From positions 222,737 to 286,736 of the forward strand of contig NZ_SNZA01000006.1 in NCBI RefSeq assembly GCF_004363305.1: a stretch of DNA of 64,000 bases. Direction: 5' to 3'. Origin of the DNA: Marinomonas communis (GTDB lineage: Bacteria; Pseudomonadota; Gammaproteobacteria; Pseudomonadales; Marinomonadaceae). A program made the position numbers and the translations under genes. The notes below the pieces were generated by a model that saw only the letters and a program-made list of their open reading frames with translations, did not search any database and was not told the origin of the DNA. Numbering within the stretch: the stretch's first letter is position 1; the number at the start of each line of letters is the position of its first letter. Shown here piece by piece: positions 1 to 8,797 of the stretch.

Positions 1-486
1 GCGGTGGTTGCTTCTGAGGATCAACGCTTCCCAAATCATTTTGGTGTCGACTTCACAGCTATCAGCAATGCACTGGAAGATTACAGCGATGGCGAAGGTC
101 TGCGTGGCGCCAGCACTATTTCCCAACAGACTGCCAAAAACCTATTTCTCTGGCCTGGACGTAGCCTTATCCGTAAAGGCTTAGAGGCAGGTTTAGCGAT
201 CAGTTTGGAAGCCATTTGGGGTAAAAAGCGCATCCTTGAGGTGTATCTCAACATTGCTGAATTTGGCAAAGGCATTTACGGCGTTGAAGCCGCTAGCCAA
301 CATTACTTTGGCCGCTCAGCCCGAGCCCTAACATCCAACCAAGCAGCTCGTTTAGCCGTATTACTACCTAATCCGCAGCAACGAAATCCAAATCGACTCA
401 GTGCGCATTTATTTGGAAGAGTGCAATGGATTGAGCGTCAAATGCGTCAATTGGGTGATGCCCACCTCAATACAATACTCCAGTAA
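1..486 (+). CDS. mtgA: Monofunctional peptidoglycan transglycosylase MtgA, 5' end outside window
   Basis: Family 51 glycosyltransferase that polymerises lipid II into glycan strands at the periplasmic face of the inner membrane. The reading frame is open from base 1, so the N-terminal membrane anchor lies outside the window; about 161 residues of a usual 225-240 are present. The diagnostic motifs are intact: [11 protein letters not shown], which holds the catalytic Glu, then RGASTISQQ, then the [16 protein letters not shown] block. No transpeptidase domain follows, which separates it from class A penicillin-binding proteins. The next gene on this strand has its own promoter, so no operon is implied downstream. 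Confidence 0.93.
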   Translation, partial: AVVASEDQRFPNHFGVDFTAISNALEDYSDGEGLRGASTISQQTAKNLFLWPGRSLIRKGLEAGLAISLEAIWGKKRILEVYLNIAEFGKGIYGVEAASQHYFGRSARALTSNQAARLAVLLPNPQQRNPNRLSAHLFGRVQWIERQMRQLGDAHLNTILQ

Positions 487-506
487 AACTTCTTACAAAA
501 TAAACA

Positions 507-534
507 TTGATTGATCACTTTTTAATCCTATAAT
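507..534 (+). promoter_or_regulatory. Sigma-70 type promoter of paeA-like gene
   Basis: TTGATT at 507-512 and TATAAT at 529-534 are separated by 16 bases. The -10 is a perfect consensus. Transcription would start near 541, about 110 bases before the start codon of the downstream gene, giving a long leader. Confidence 0.7.
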
Positions 535-538
535 GCGC

Positions 539-586
539 GTGCTTTTCATGGGGAAAGCACCGTCAATGGAAGCCAGAACAAGGCTT
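539..586 (+). promoter_or_regulatory. Structured 5' leader of paeA-like gene
   Basis: Two hairpins sit close together at the predicted start of the transcript. The first is a perfect 7-bp stem, 539-545 with 554-560, and an 8-base loop (TCATGGGG). The second is a 5-bp stem, 570-574 with 582-586. The leader then runs unstructured by eye to the start codon at 650. I do not recognise a known riboswitch class here; it could be an ordinary stabilising leader or a regulatory element. Confidence 0.35.
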
Positions 587-649
587 GTCGCACTGCTCCA
601 AACAACGGTTTCAAATCGTTTTCGTATACTCTACGACTGAGGAATAGTG

Positions 650-1927
650 ATGAATGACCTGCTTTGGATTGGCCTGCTGATTCTGTTTGGCGCCTTGTTT
701 GCTATGTCTGAAATTGGCATGGCCGCGGCACGTAAGATCAAACTACGTGTCATGCTAGAAGACGGTAATGAAAAAGCCGAATCGGTGCTTGCATTGCAGC
801 AGAACCCTGGCGCGTTTTTCGCGATGATTCAAATCGCTCTGAACGCCATTTCCATCTTAGGCGGTATCGTCGGTGAACAAGCCCTAACGCCGTATATGAA
901 AGACATGGTGGTCATGTTTTACCAAGGCCCTATGCTCGACCAGATCAGCTTTATGTTGTCGTTCTTGGCCTTAACCTCCCTGTTCATTCTTTTTGCTGAT
1001 CTGCTACCAAAACGCTTAGCCATCATCATGCCTGAGGCCGTTGCTATTAAAATGGTCACGCCGATGCGTTGGATTACCTTTGTGCTGATGCCAGTTGTCT
1101 TTCTGTTCAACGGTTTAACCAATGCTATTTTGCGTTTATTGAACTTGCCAACCAAACAGGAAGAGCTGGTTACAACAGAAGACATCGTCGCCATGATGGA
1201 TGCCGGCGCAGAAGACGGCAGCCTACAAAAGCAAGAGTATCAATTAATCGGTAACGTATTTGAGTTGGACAGCTTGACCATCGGCAGTGCCATGACGCCC
1301 CGCGATCAAATTATCTATTTCGACGCAGAAGAAAGCAGTGCTGAAATCAGCCAGAAAATTATCGAGCATCCACACAATGACTTTCTGGTCTGTGATGGCA
1401 ACCTCGACAAGATTCTAGGGGTCATCGAGTCTAAGGAAATCCTGCGTATGGTGCTAAAAGGCGAAGCGGCTCGCATTTTACCCGATCAAATTGACAAGGA
1501 TTTGTTCTATCTACCAGAAACCCTCACGCTTTCCGAAGCGTTAAATGCCTTTAAAGTTGCACCACAACCTTTTGCAGTCGTGGTTAACGAATATGGCACC
1601 GTAGTGGGGTTAGTAACGGTAAAAGATTTATTAAGCAGCTTTATGGGCGACTTAATCACCCCTCAAGACGCCGAGCAGATCGTAAAGCGCGACGAAAACT
1701 CTTGGCTGATAGAAGGCTTAACCCCGATTATCGATGTCATGCGCAGTCTAGACATTGAAGAGTTCCCAGACCGTAATCAATACGAAACGCTAGCAGGATT
1801 TGTGATTTATAAATTGAAGCGCCTCCCCAAACGCACCGACGCTTTTGTTCACGAAGGTTATAAGTTTGAAGTGCTGGATTTAGAAGGCGTGCGCGTCGAA
1901 CAATTGCTGGTAACAAGAATTCCCTAG
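650..1927 (+). CDS. paeA: CNNM/CBS transporter, PaeA (YtfL)-like polyamine exporter
   Basis: Inner-membrane protein of the UPF0053/CNNM family, 425 residues. The N-terminal DUF21 membrane domain (about 1-190) carries the FAMSEIGMAAARKIKL start and the QNPGAFFAMIQIALNAISILGGIVG block. A CBS pair follows (about 205-335), then the small CorC/HlyC-type C-terminal domain with RDENSWLIEG and LPKRTD. By recall the match to E. coli YtfL, renamed PaeA for cadaverine/putrescine export, runs the whole length, so polyamine export is the favoured role. The ATG at 650 is chosen over the GTG at 647 because GAGGAA at 639-644 is correctly spaced. Substrate is inferred from homology only. Confidence 0.82.
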   Translation: MNDLLWIGLLILFGALFAMSEIGMAAARKIKLRVMLEDGNEKAESVLALQQNPGAFFAMIQIALNAISILGGIVGEQALTPYMKDMVVMFYQGPMLDQISFMLSFLALTSLFILFADLLPKRLAIIMPEAVAIKMVTPMRWITFVLMPVVFLFNGLTNAILRLLNLPTKQEELVTTEDIVAMMDAGAEDGSLQKQEYQLIGNVFELDSLTIGSAMTPRDQIIYFDAEESSAEISQKIIEHPHNDFLVCDGNLDKILGVIESKEILRMVLKGEAARILPDQIDKDLFYLPETLTLSEALNAFKVAPQPFAVVVNEYGTVVGLVTVKDLLSSFMGDLITPQDAEQIVKRDENSWLIEGLTPIIDVMRSLDIEEFPDRNQYETLAGFVIYKLKRLPKRTDAFVHEGYKFEVLDLEGVRVEQLLVTRIP

Positions 1928-1939
1928 GACCAACCCCAT

Positions 1940-1968
1940 AAGCGTTCACGCCACGGGTGCGAACGCTT
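1940..1968. terminator. Hairpin between convergent genes
   Basis: AAGCGTTC (1940-1947) pairs with GAACGCTT (1961-1968), and after one mismatch four more pairs close a short loop. It overlaps the last codons of the minus-strand gene. There is no clear T tract, so its use as a terminator is uncertain. Confidence 0.35.
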
Positions 1969-2686
1969 GGATTAATTGTTGATATAAGCTCTGCTCACTC
2001 GGCAGTGATGCTAGATGGTCCGCTAAACAGGTGTGAGCATCCGCTTTCACTTGTTCGTCAATGTGATTGAGTGCGTTGCTCAAATTGATCGGATAAATCA
2101 GTTGCTCAAGGTCTGCCTCGAGTAAGATGCAAGCTTGTGCCAAGACAACCTTTTCCCCTTGTTGTCCTAACGTCACTCGCTGAGCGGTCCCCACCACTTT
2201 TTGGCCCTTAATATTAATATTGTAATCGCCATCACAATAGGAAAATGGTGTGGCATGAGCTTCGGTTTCGATGCCAAGGGCTTTGAAAAAGCGCTGTAAT
2301 GCGGCACAAAAACGTTCGTAGCTGTCTGAAATTGAATAAGGTTGATCTGTATCCCAAACATACATATGCGACACGTTTAACACCCCCGCCACTTGCGGCA
2401 CAGGGGCGCCACCTGTTCTGCGTGACAATATTTGCCAACCCTTTTCATGCAACTGGTCGATCAACTCAGGAGTGGCCAACCACTTTTTACTAGCAGGTAA
2501 CACCACCGTTGGCTCAGGTGTTTGCCACAGCAACAAAGCTTGCTGCAACGTATTTTGCTGAACCTTTTTTAGCAACTCACTTTCTTTTTCAAAGGCACGC
2601 TCTACGGTGGTGTTAGGTAACTGAATAATGCGGTTTTTACGCTTGGTCATCGTACGTGTTAACTCAACAGTTGAGGGAACTTTCAT
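1946..2686 (-). CDS. Lipoate-protein ligase A-like protein
   Basis: BPL/LPL catalytic-domain protein of about 246 residues, predicted to attach lipoate or octanoate to lipoyl domains in the cytoplasm. Visible family motifs are SRRTGGAPVPQ (the RRxxGG substrate loop) and NIKGQKVVGTAQR, whose Lys matches the catalytic lysine of LplA. It is shorter than E. coli LplA (about 340) and lacks the C-terminal accessory domain, so it resembles the compact LplA-like and LipM-like proteins. Two ATGs are adjacent; the one at 2686 has GAGG at a usable distance. It stands alone, without lipB or lipA beside it, so the donor and target are unknown. Confidence 0.7.
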   Translation of the reverse strand: MKVPSTVELTRTMTKRKNRIIQLPNTTVERAFEKESELLKKVQQNTLQQALLLWQTPEPTVVLPASKKWLATPELIDQLHEKGWQILSRRTGGAPVPQVAGVLNVSHMYVWDTDQPYSISDSYERFCAALQRFFKALGIETEAHATPFSYCDGDYNINIKGQKVVGTAQRVTLGQQGEKVVLAQACILLEADLEQLIYPINLSNALNHIDEQVKADAHTCLADHLASLPSEQSLYQQLIQAFAPVA

Positions 2687-2840
2687 CATACCTCAGGCCC
2701 CTCGATCACTCACCAACACTTATTCAAAATAGTGTGCTGAGAACGTTTAAAACATCGTATTCTTTTAAGGGCGTTCGCCCCATTTAATGTTAAAATCCCG
2801 ACAAATTGTTAGCTCATCTCAATTCTTCAATAGGCCTGCC

Positions 2841-4769
2841 ATGACCGTTCTTTTAATGACTCCTCCAATGACTCAGTTGAATACTCCGTACCCCGCAACG
2901 GCGTATCTAACGGGCTTTTTGCGTTCTCGAGGTTACGAGGCGGTGCAGCGTGACCCAGCGATTGAGTTGTTCTTGGAGATGATGACGGCACAGGGCTTGG
3001 ACATCATGCGTCAGCATGTGGAAGAGAACTTCGAGTCCTTTGAAGACGATGAGCTACCGGACGTGATTTACACCTTCCTCGCGGAGTTTGATCGCTACCG
3101 TTTGTGTGTTGAACCGGTGATTCGCTTCTTACAAGGCAAGGATTCGAGTCTTGCTATGCGCATTAACTCGCGCCGCTTTCTACCCGAAGGCCCCGCCTTT
3201 GATGTCATCGAGCAAATGGAAGCGGTGTCTGGCGATGTACTGAAAACTGCATTTGGTAACCTGGGCGTACAAGACAAAGCAAAGTACTTAGCGACCCTGT
3301 TTATCAATGATCTGTCTTCCGTGATCACTCAAGGGGTCGACCCTTACTTTGAGGTCAGTCGTTACGGTGAACGCTTGGCCGCGGCCAATCCAACCTTTGA
3401 TGATCTGTACGACACACTGATGGGCGAGCCGAGCTTTAGTTCAGAAATCCTTGAGCAGTTGGTGGAAGTTTACCTTGAAGAAACCCAACCCAGTGTGGTC
3501 GCGCTAACCGTGCCTTTCCCAGGCAATATGCTAGGTGCGCTTCGTATCGCGCAAACCTGTAAAGAAATTAATCCAGATATTCCTGTGGTGCTTGGCGGCG
3601 GCTTTGTGAATACAGAACTGCGCGCACTGAAAGACACGCGAGTGTTTGAATTTGTTGATTTTATCTGTGTCGACGATGGCGAACGCCCGTTTATGACCTT
3701 GTTGGATTACTTTGATGGCAAGTGTGAAGTCGATGACTTAGTACGTACTTACTTCCTTGCTGAAGACCAAGACGGCGAGCCGTTCGTGTACTTCAACGAC
3801 AATAAAGATCTAAAAGACATTCCGCAAACGGAAGTGGGCGCGCCAGTGTACGACGGCTTGCCTCTGACTGAATATTTATCTCTATGTGAAATGCTCAACC
3901 CCATGCACCGTATCTGGAGTGATGGCCGCTGGAACAAGCTGACCATTGCCCATGGCTGTTACTGGAAGAAGTGTAGTTTCTGTGATGTGAGCTTGGATTA
4001 CATCGAACGCTACGACTACGCTGGTGCCGATATCTTAGTAGATCGTATCGAGCAATTGATCGAAGAAACCGGTCAGACCGGCTTCCACTTTGTTGATGAA
4101 GCGGCGCCACCAAAAGCCTTGTTTGCCCTAGCGGAACGTTTAATCGAGCGTGGTGTAGTAATCAGCTGGTGGGGCAATATTCGCTTCGAGAAAACCTTCT
4201 CTCCAGAGAAATGCCAATTGCTGGCGGACTCTGGTTGCATCGCCGTTAGCGGCGGCTTGGAAGTCGCCTCAGATCGTCTACTGAAACTAATGAAGAAAGG
4301 CGTTAGCGTCGAGCAAGTCGCCCGTGTCACCAAAGGCTTCAGTGATGCCGGTATCTTGGTGCATGCCTACTTGATGTACGGTTTCCCAACACAAACCGAG
4401 CAGGAAACCGTTGATGCCCTAGAAATGGTACGCCAGATGATGTCCCACGGCTGTTTCCAATCGGCTTACTGGCACCGCTTCGCCGCCACCATTCACAGCC
4501 CAATTGGTATCAACCCAGAAGAATACGGCATTACCTTGGCAGAGCGCCCAGAGACGCTGTTTGCTGAAAACGACGTGGATTTCTTTGACCCAACCGGCAC
4601 CGACCATGAAATGCTCGGCAATGGCCTGCGCAAGGCCCTTTACAACTACATGCACGGTATTGGCTTTGATCAGCCGATGAGCTTCTGGTTTGATCAATCA
4701 GTGGCACGCCCTACCGTCAAAAAAGACCTGATCAGCAAGGCCTTTAGCAACTTGATAGCCAGTAGTTAA
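2841..4769 (+). CDS. B12-binding-domain radical SAM protein
   Basis: Large (642 residues) radical SAM enzyme. The N-terminal half has a cobalamin-binding-like Rossmann region (VVALTVPFPGNMLGALRIAQ, then VVLGGGFVNTEL, about residues 230-270). The radical SAM core follows, with the cluster cysteines at C373, C378 and C381, then WWGNIRFEK and the GLEVASDRLLKLMKKG segment. The first gap is four residues (C-x4-C-x2-C), not the usual three. The start at 2841 (MTVLLMTPP) is preferred because the B12-class N-terminus begins there; the frame opens 54 bases earlier. The substrate is unknown and no pathway genes adjoin it. Confidence 0.75.
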   Translation: MTVLLMTPPMTQLNTPYPATAYLTGFLRSRGYEAVQRDPAIELFLEMMTAQGLDIMRQHVEENFESFEDDELPDVIYTFLAEFDRYRLCVEPVIRFLQGKDSSLAMRINSRRFLPEGPAFDVIEQMEAVSGDVLKTAFGNLGVQDKAKYLATLFINDLSSVITQGVDPYFEVSRYGERLAAANPTFDDLYDTLMGEPSFSSEILEQLVEVYLEETQPSVVALTVPFPGNMLGALRIAQTCKEINPDIPVVLGGGFVNTELRALKDTRVFEFVDFICVDDGERPFMTLLDYFDGKCEVDDLVRTYFLAEDQDGEPFVYFNDNKDLKDIPQTEVGAPVYDGLPLTEYLSLCEMLNPMHRIWSDGRWNKLTIAHGCYWKKCSFCDVSLDYIERYDYAGADILVDRIEQLIEETGQTGFHFVDEAAPPKALFALAERLIERGVVISWWGNIRFEKTFSPEKCQLLADSGCIAVSGGLEVASDRLLKLMKKGVSVEQVARVTKGFSDAGILVHAYLMYGFPTQTEQETVDALEMVRQMMSHGCFQSAYWHRFAATIHSPIGINPEEYGITLAERPETLFAENDVDFFDPTGTDHEMLGNGLRKALYNYMHGIGFDQPMSFWFDQSVARPTVKKDLISKAFSNLIASS

Positions 4770-4807
4770 TACTGACTATCATTCACCGTAGCTTATATTG
4801 GCTTTAG

Positions 4808-5707
4808 CTATGATTCAAAAATAAGTGAGCGATGCGCACATATACCTGCCAAGGTACCTGACGCTATGGCTAACGTACCGCTCTGCATTGGATTAGACAA
4901 ATCTCCAGCGACAAACAACCCTTTGATTGAGCTTTCTTTCATATCATTTACTTTAACAACATAGCCTAAAGGCGTTTCCATCATATCTAATCCTAGACGC
5001 TCGATTAATGGTGTATTCATCTCAATCTTTGGCCCAACGTATAAACCACCCAAAGAAACTTCTCGCCCATCTTCCAGTACGACAGACTGAATACGCTTGT
5101 CAGCACTTAGGACATGCTTTATCGGTGTTTGCTCAATCACTACACCGCGTTTTTCTAGTAATGTAGCCAAATTACTTTCTGGGCTAAAATGACCTTGTGT
5201 AAACAAGGTCGTCGCCCCCCAGTCAGGGATCATTGCCGCTTGATGAACAGACATTTCACTTGTGGCCAAGACGCCCAAGTTTTGATGCCTTAGCTCATAA
5301 CCATGACAGTAAGGGCAATGCACAACACTTTCCCCCCAACATTCGGATAAACCATCAATGTCCGGTAAACGGTCTCGAATACCAGAGGCAAGAATCACTC
5401 GATATGCTTTTGCTTCAAGGCCCGTTTTGGTCAAAACAGAAAAGCCTAAGTCACATTGCTCTAGGCCTTCAACCAAGTCCTCCCATAGTTCAAACGTTGG
5501 ATAGGCCCGCAGCTGTGTGAGCCCAATCTCTCGAATCTCTGCTGGGCTCTTCCCATCTAATCCAAATACACCGTGGGAAGCTTTTGCAAAGCGGTTTCGC
5601 GGCGAATTTGCATCAATCAGCAAGACTTTGCGCTGCGCCCTAACGAGCTGCATGGCTGCAGACATGCCAGCAAAGCTCCCGCCAATAATTACGACATCAT
5701 ACGTCAT
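4808..5707 (-). CDS. Thioredoxin-reductase-like FAD/NAD(P) oxidoreductase
   Basis: Two-dinucleotide-binding-domain flavoprotein, 299 residues. It has the N-terminal FAD motif VVIIGGSFAGMSAA, a redox-active CPYC pair at residues 131-134 followed by HGYE, and the C-terminal GLFVAGDLSNPMQSG FAD segment. This is the compact TrxR-like type that reduces disulfides or small oxidants; it does not look like canonical TrxB, whose active site is usually CATC. The ATG at 5707 has a strong GGAGG (5713-5717) five bases away. It is divergent from an Rrf2 regulator, which probably controls it. The substrate is not evident. Confidence 0.8.
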   Translation of the reverse strand: MTYDVVIIGGSFAGMSAAMQLVRAQRKVLLIDANSPRNRFAKASHGVFGLDGKSPAEIREIGLTQLRAYPTFELWEDLVEGLEQCDLGFSVLTKTGLEAKAYRVILASGIRDRLPDIDGLSECWGESVVHCPYCHGYELRHQNLGVLATSEMSVHQAAMIPDWGATTLFTQGHFSPESNLATLLEKRGVVIEQTPIKHVLSADKRIQSVVLEDGREVSLGGLYVGPKIEMNTPLIERLGLDMMETPLGYVVKVNDMKESSIKGLFVAGDLSNPMQSGTLAIASGTLAGICAHRSLIFES

Positions 5708-5738
5708 TTGAACCTCCAATTAAGTTCACAAACATCAA

Positions 5739-5799
5739 GTAACTTTTATTGTTACATTAAGACCTGCACGAAAGCAACACATGTAACAATAAAAGTTTC
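5739..5799. promoter_or_regulatory. Paired inverted-repeat operator, probably for the Rrf2 regulator
   Basis: A perfect 17-bp inverted repeat, 5741-5757 with 5781-5797, is separated by 23 bases and lies between the divergent flavoprotein and Rrf2 genes. Each arm is itself a dyad: GTAAC-N7-GTTAC on the left and GTAAC-N7-GTTTC on the right. This is the pattern of two dimer sites, one for each divergent promoter. Binding by the adjacent Rrf2 protein is inferred. Confidence 0.75.
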
Positions 5800-5834
5800 A
5801 TGATAAACTCTGATTTCAACTCATCAGGTGAACT

Positions 5835-6260
5835 ATGCGAAAAGACAGTCGGTTATCTCGAGTCCTACACGTTCTCATTCATTTGGATGCCTTTGAGCAT
5901 CCCGTCACATCCGATACGTTGGCGAAGATGCTTAATACTAATCCTGTGGTTGTTAGACGAACCATGGCATTGCTGCGAGATCAGGGCTATGTGAAATCTA
6001 TAAAAGGACATAGTGGAGGATGGTCATTAGCCAAAAGTTTAAGTGATATCACCTTATTGGATATTCATCAGACACTCAGTGAGAACAGCGTCTTTACTAT
6101 TGGCCTAACGGATGAGCATACTGCATGTCCGATCGAACACGCAGTGAATCGAGCACTAAAGGACGCTATGGATGAGGCAGAATCCTTATTGTTAAAGCGT
6201 TTTGGCGAAGTGACACTGTCAGAACTTTCCATCGAATTTAAAGCCCAGTTGGCAACCTGA
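5835..6260 (+). CDS. Rrf2-family transcriptional regulator
   Basis: Winged-helix regulator of 141 residues. The N-terminal helix-turn-helix (SRVLHVLIHLDAFEHPVTSD, then NPVVVRRTMALLRDQGYVKSIKGHSGGW) is typical of Rrf2 proteins. There is only one cysteine (in TACPIEH), so it cannot bind the three-Cys iron-sulfur cluster of IscR/NsrR; it is closer to the cluster-free YwnA/HypR-like branch. Divergent transcription with a CPYC flavoprotein and a double operator between them suggest a local thiol- or oxidant-responsive repressor. The effector is unknown; a single-cysteine or intermolecular-disulfide switch is an inference. Confidence 0.85.
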   Translation: MRKDSRLSRVLHVLIHLDAFEHPVTSDTLAKMLNTNPVVVRRTMALLRDQGYVKSIKGHSGGWSLAKSLSDITLLDIHQTLSENSVFTIGLTDEHTACPIEHAVNRALKDAMDEAESLLLKRFGEVTLSELSIEFKAQLAT

Positions 6261-6363
6261 CCTCCCTATTGAAAATTTTAAACAGTACATGCTAACTATT
6301 TTATTTTTGCGTATGTGCTACGCTTTAGAGTAAATAACTCAAATAAAACAATAGGATGGTGCT

Positions 6364-7620
6364 ATGCAGTCGAGTGATTTCCATACCATTGTGTTGTTAG
6401 CCATCGCGCTTTCACTGGGTTTATTGATTGGTGTTGAACGGGGCTTTAAATACCGAGATCAAAAGGAAGGTTCTCGTATTGCTGGGCTTCGAACTTACGG
6501 TCTGATTTCGTTACTCGGTGCAGTATCCGCCATGATCGCCAACCAACTTGGCGCTTTCCTTTTGGGGGTATTCTTCATTGGCTTGGCCATCGCCCTAACC
6601 GCATCTTACGTGGTCAACAGTACCCGCGACCGAGCTTCGCTGACGTCCCTAATCGCATCCTTATTAGCCTTTAGTTTTGGCGCCATGGTCATGGTTGGTT
6701 ACGTAGTCGAAGCGGCTTCACTCGCTGTGATCACCACCTTGTTACTTAGCTTAAAAGGCGAAATGCACCGCTGGCTGTGGTTGATCGAAAAAAAAGAGCT
6801 CTGGGCAGCACTTGAGCTGCTGATCATTTCCGTTGTGATCTTATCCGTCATTCCAAATGAAGATATGGGACCTTGGCAAGCACTGAACCCCTACGAAATC
6901 TGGTGGATGGTGGTGCTGATCTCAAGTATTTCGTTTGTCAGCTACTTTGCCATGAAGTTCGCTGGGGCAAAAAAAGGCATCATGGCCACGGCATTGTTTG
7001 CCGGTTTTGCTTCCTCTACCGCTCTGACGCTGCAATTTTCACGGATGGCGAAACAAGTGCCCCAAGCCTCACCGCTGCTGGCTGCAGGCGTTCTGTTTGC
7101 CTGCGGCACCATGTATCCACGAGTGTTGTTGGTCGCTAGCGTGATCAACCCCGAATTGCTGCAACCCCTTGCGCTACCGACATTAACCATGGCCATTTTG
7201 ACCTATTTACCAGCGCTGTGGTTCTGGCATCAAGGCAATCAAAGTGTGCCGGAAAATGTCGCCCCACCCGCTTCCCCATTGTCGCTTTGGTCGGCGCTAG
7301 CCTTTGGCGCACTGCTGACAGGTATTCTGTTGCTAAGCGCAGGATTACAAGCCACTTTAGGAGATGCCGGAGTACTGTTATTAGCCGCAGCATCAGGCGT
7401 GGCCGATGTGGACCCAATCAACCTATCCCTATCGGGCATGAGCCGTGAAGGGCTAAGTTTGGATACCGCAGTATTGGGTATCGTAATCGCCGCTGGCGTG
7501 AACGGTATTTTGAAAGCTGGCTTAGTCAGTGGCATTGGCGGAAAAGTAATGGGTATGAAAGCCAGCATTCCTTTGATCGTGGCCAGCATAGTTGGTTTAT
7601 TGCTGGCCACTTATGCTTGA
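6364..7620 (+). CDS. MgtC/SapB-like membrane protein with DUF4010 domain
   Basis: Integral membrane protein of 418 residues, almost entirely hydrophobic, with roughly a dozen predicted membrane segments. The N-terminal 130 residues resemble the MgtC/SapB domain (LSLGLLIGVERGFKYR, GLRTYGLISLLGAV). The rest, including FASSTALTLQFSRMAK and SGVADVDPINLSLS, is the DUF4010 region. Its function is not established; proteins of this architecture are annotated only by domain. The ATG at 6364 has AGGA upstream. It is convergent with the deacetylase gene, with only 10 bases between the two stops. Confidence 0.75.
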   Translation: MQSSDFHTIVLLAIALSLGLLIGVERGFKYRDQKEGSRIAGLRTYGLISLLGAVSAMIANQLGAFLLGVFFIGLAIALTASYVVNSTRDRASLTSLIASLLAFSFGAMVMVGYVVEAASLAVITTLLLSLKGEMHRWLWLIEKKELWAALELLIISVVILSVIPNEDMGPWQALNPYEIWWMVVLISSISFVSYFAMKFAGAKKGIMATALFAGFASSTALTLQFSRMAKQVPQASPLLAAGVLFACGTMYPRVLLVASVINPELLQPLALPTLTMAILTYLPALWFWHQGNQSVPENVAPPASPLSLWSALAFGALLTGILLLSAGLQATLGDAGVLLLAAASGVADVDPINLSLSGMSREGLSLDTAVLGIVIAAGVNGILKAGLVSGIGGKVMGMKASIPLIVASIVGLLLATYA

Positions 7621-7630
7621 GTAAATGGGA

Positions 7631-8668
7631 CTAAGCCTGTTCGAAGCCTTCTAACACATTGACCACATTGGTGCCCAGCGCTTCGGTCGCATAGCCACCT
7701 TCCATAATAAACGCGGTGGGAAGCTTAAGGCTTGCTAGCTGCTGCCCGACTTGGAAGTAATCTTCACTTTTAATGGTGAATTTAGAAATTGGATCGCCTT
7801 CAAACGTATCCAAGCCAAGGGATATCACCAATGCATCGGCTTGAAAGTCTTGAATCCGCTCAATTGCTTTCTCCAAGGCGGATAACCACTGAGTAAACGT
7901 CGTTCCGATCGGCAATGGAAAGTTCACGTTATAACCTTGCCCCGCCCCTTCGCCAGTCTCATCCTCATGACCCAGATAAAAAGGGTATTCGGTTTTTGGA
8001 TCGCCATGGATACTGATGAATAGCACATCGTCACGATCATAAAATAGGCTCTGGGTACCGTTGCCGTGGTGGTAATCAATGTCCAATACCACCACTTTTT
8101 TCATGCCTTGATCCAATAAAGCTTGGGCTGCTAACGCGGCATTGTTTAGAAAGCAGTAGCCGCCCATAAAATCTCGACCAGCATGATGGCCCGGTGGACG
8201 ACTGGCACTGAATACTGACGAATGCCCCGCCAACAGGTAATTGGCAGCACTCACAGCAGCATCGGCCCCAGACTTAGCTGCACACCATGTGCCTGCGGCT
8301 AATGGCGTACCATTGTCCATCGAATAGAGTCCAAGCTTAGCGATAAAATTATCCGGCACAATATCGTCACGTAAGGTGCGCGTTGGCCAAACCGATGGAA
8401 ATGGTTGTAGCTCATGGTTTTTCTCATCCAACGCCAGCCATTCTTGCCAAGCATGGGTAATAAAAGACACGTAGGCAGGGTCATGAATTTTAGCGATCAC
8501 TGATGATGCATCCGTCTGTGGCGATACGCACTCGTGTCCCCTTGCTTGCAAGGCCGCAACAATGTTGTCTAAGCGCTCAACCGATTCAAAACAAGGGACT
8601 TTTTCACCGCGGAAGTATTCGTATTGAGGGTTATGTTCGCGGTACGCGTCGGATAAAAAACACAGCAT
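7631..8668 (-). CDS. Histone-deacetylase-family hydrolase, acetylpolyamine amidohydrolase-like
   Basis: Zn-dependent deacetylase of 345 residues in the arginase/deacetylase fold. The active-site landmarks are present: RPPGHHAGRD with its His pair, DIDYHHGNGTQ with the metal-binding Asp and His, and LGLDTFEGDP with the second metal-binding Asp. The overall layout matches bacterial acetylpolyamine amidohydrolases such as AphA, which remove acetyl groups from polyamines so they can be degraded. Acetylpolyamine as substrate is inferred from the subfamily; other acetylated amides are possible. It is a single-gene unit. Confidence 0.8.
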   Translation of the reverse strand: MLCFLSDAYREHNPQYEYFRGEKVPCFESVERLDNIVAALQARGHECVSPQTDASSVIAKIHDPAYVSFITHAWQEWLALDEKNHELQPFPSVWPTRTLRDDIVPDNFIAKLGLYSMDNGTPLAAGTWCAAKSGADAAVSAANYLLAGHSSVFSASRPPGHHAGRDFMGGYCFLNNAALAAQALLDQGMKKVVVLDIDYHHGNGTQSLFYDRDDVLFISIHGDPKTEYPFYLGHEDETGEGAGQGYNVNFPLPIGTTFTQWLSALEKAIERIQDFQADALVISLGLDTFEGDPISKFTIKSEDYFQVGQQLASLKLPTAFIMEGGYATEALGTNVVNVLEGFEQA

Positions 8669-8797
8669 GGCATGTTCCTGTTCATCAAATTAGGCAACCA
8701 AGCGTTTCCAAATCCATGATCGGAAATGTGGCCTTCGCCCTGATACATTTATTGGCAATCTTCAAAATATCACTTAGCCACACTGAAAGGAGCCCCA

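Noticed and set aside
539..640. yybP-ykoY or mini-ykkC type riboswitch before the PaeA-like gene
   Set aside because: The conserved loop sequences of those classes are not present; kept only as an unclassified structured leader.
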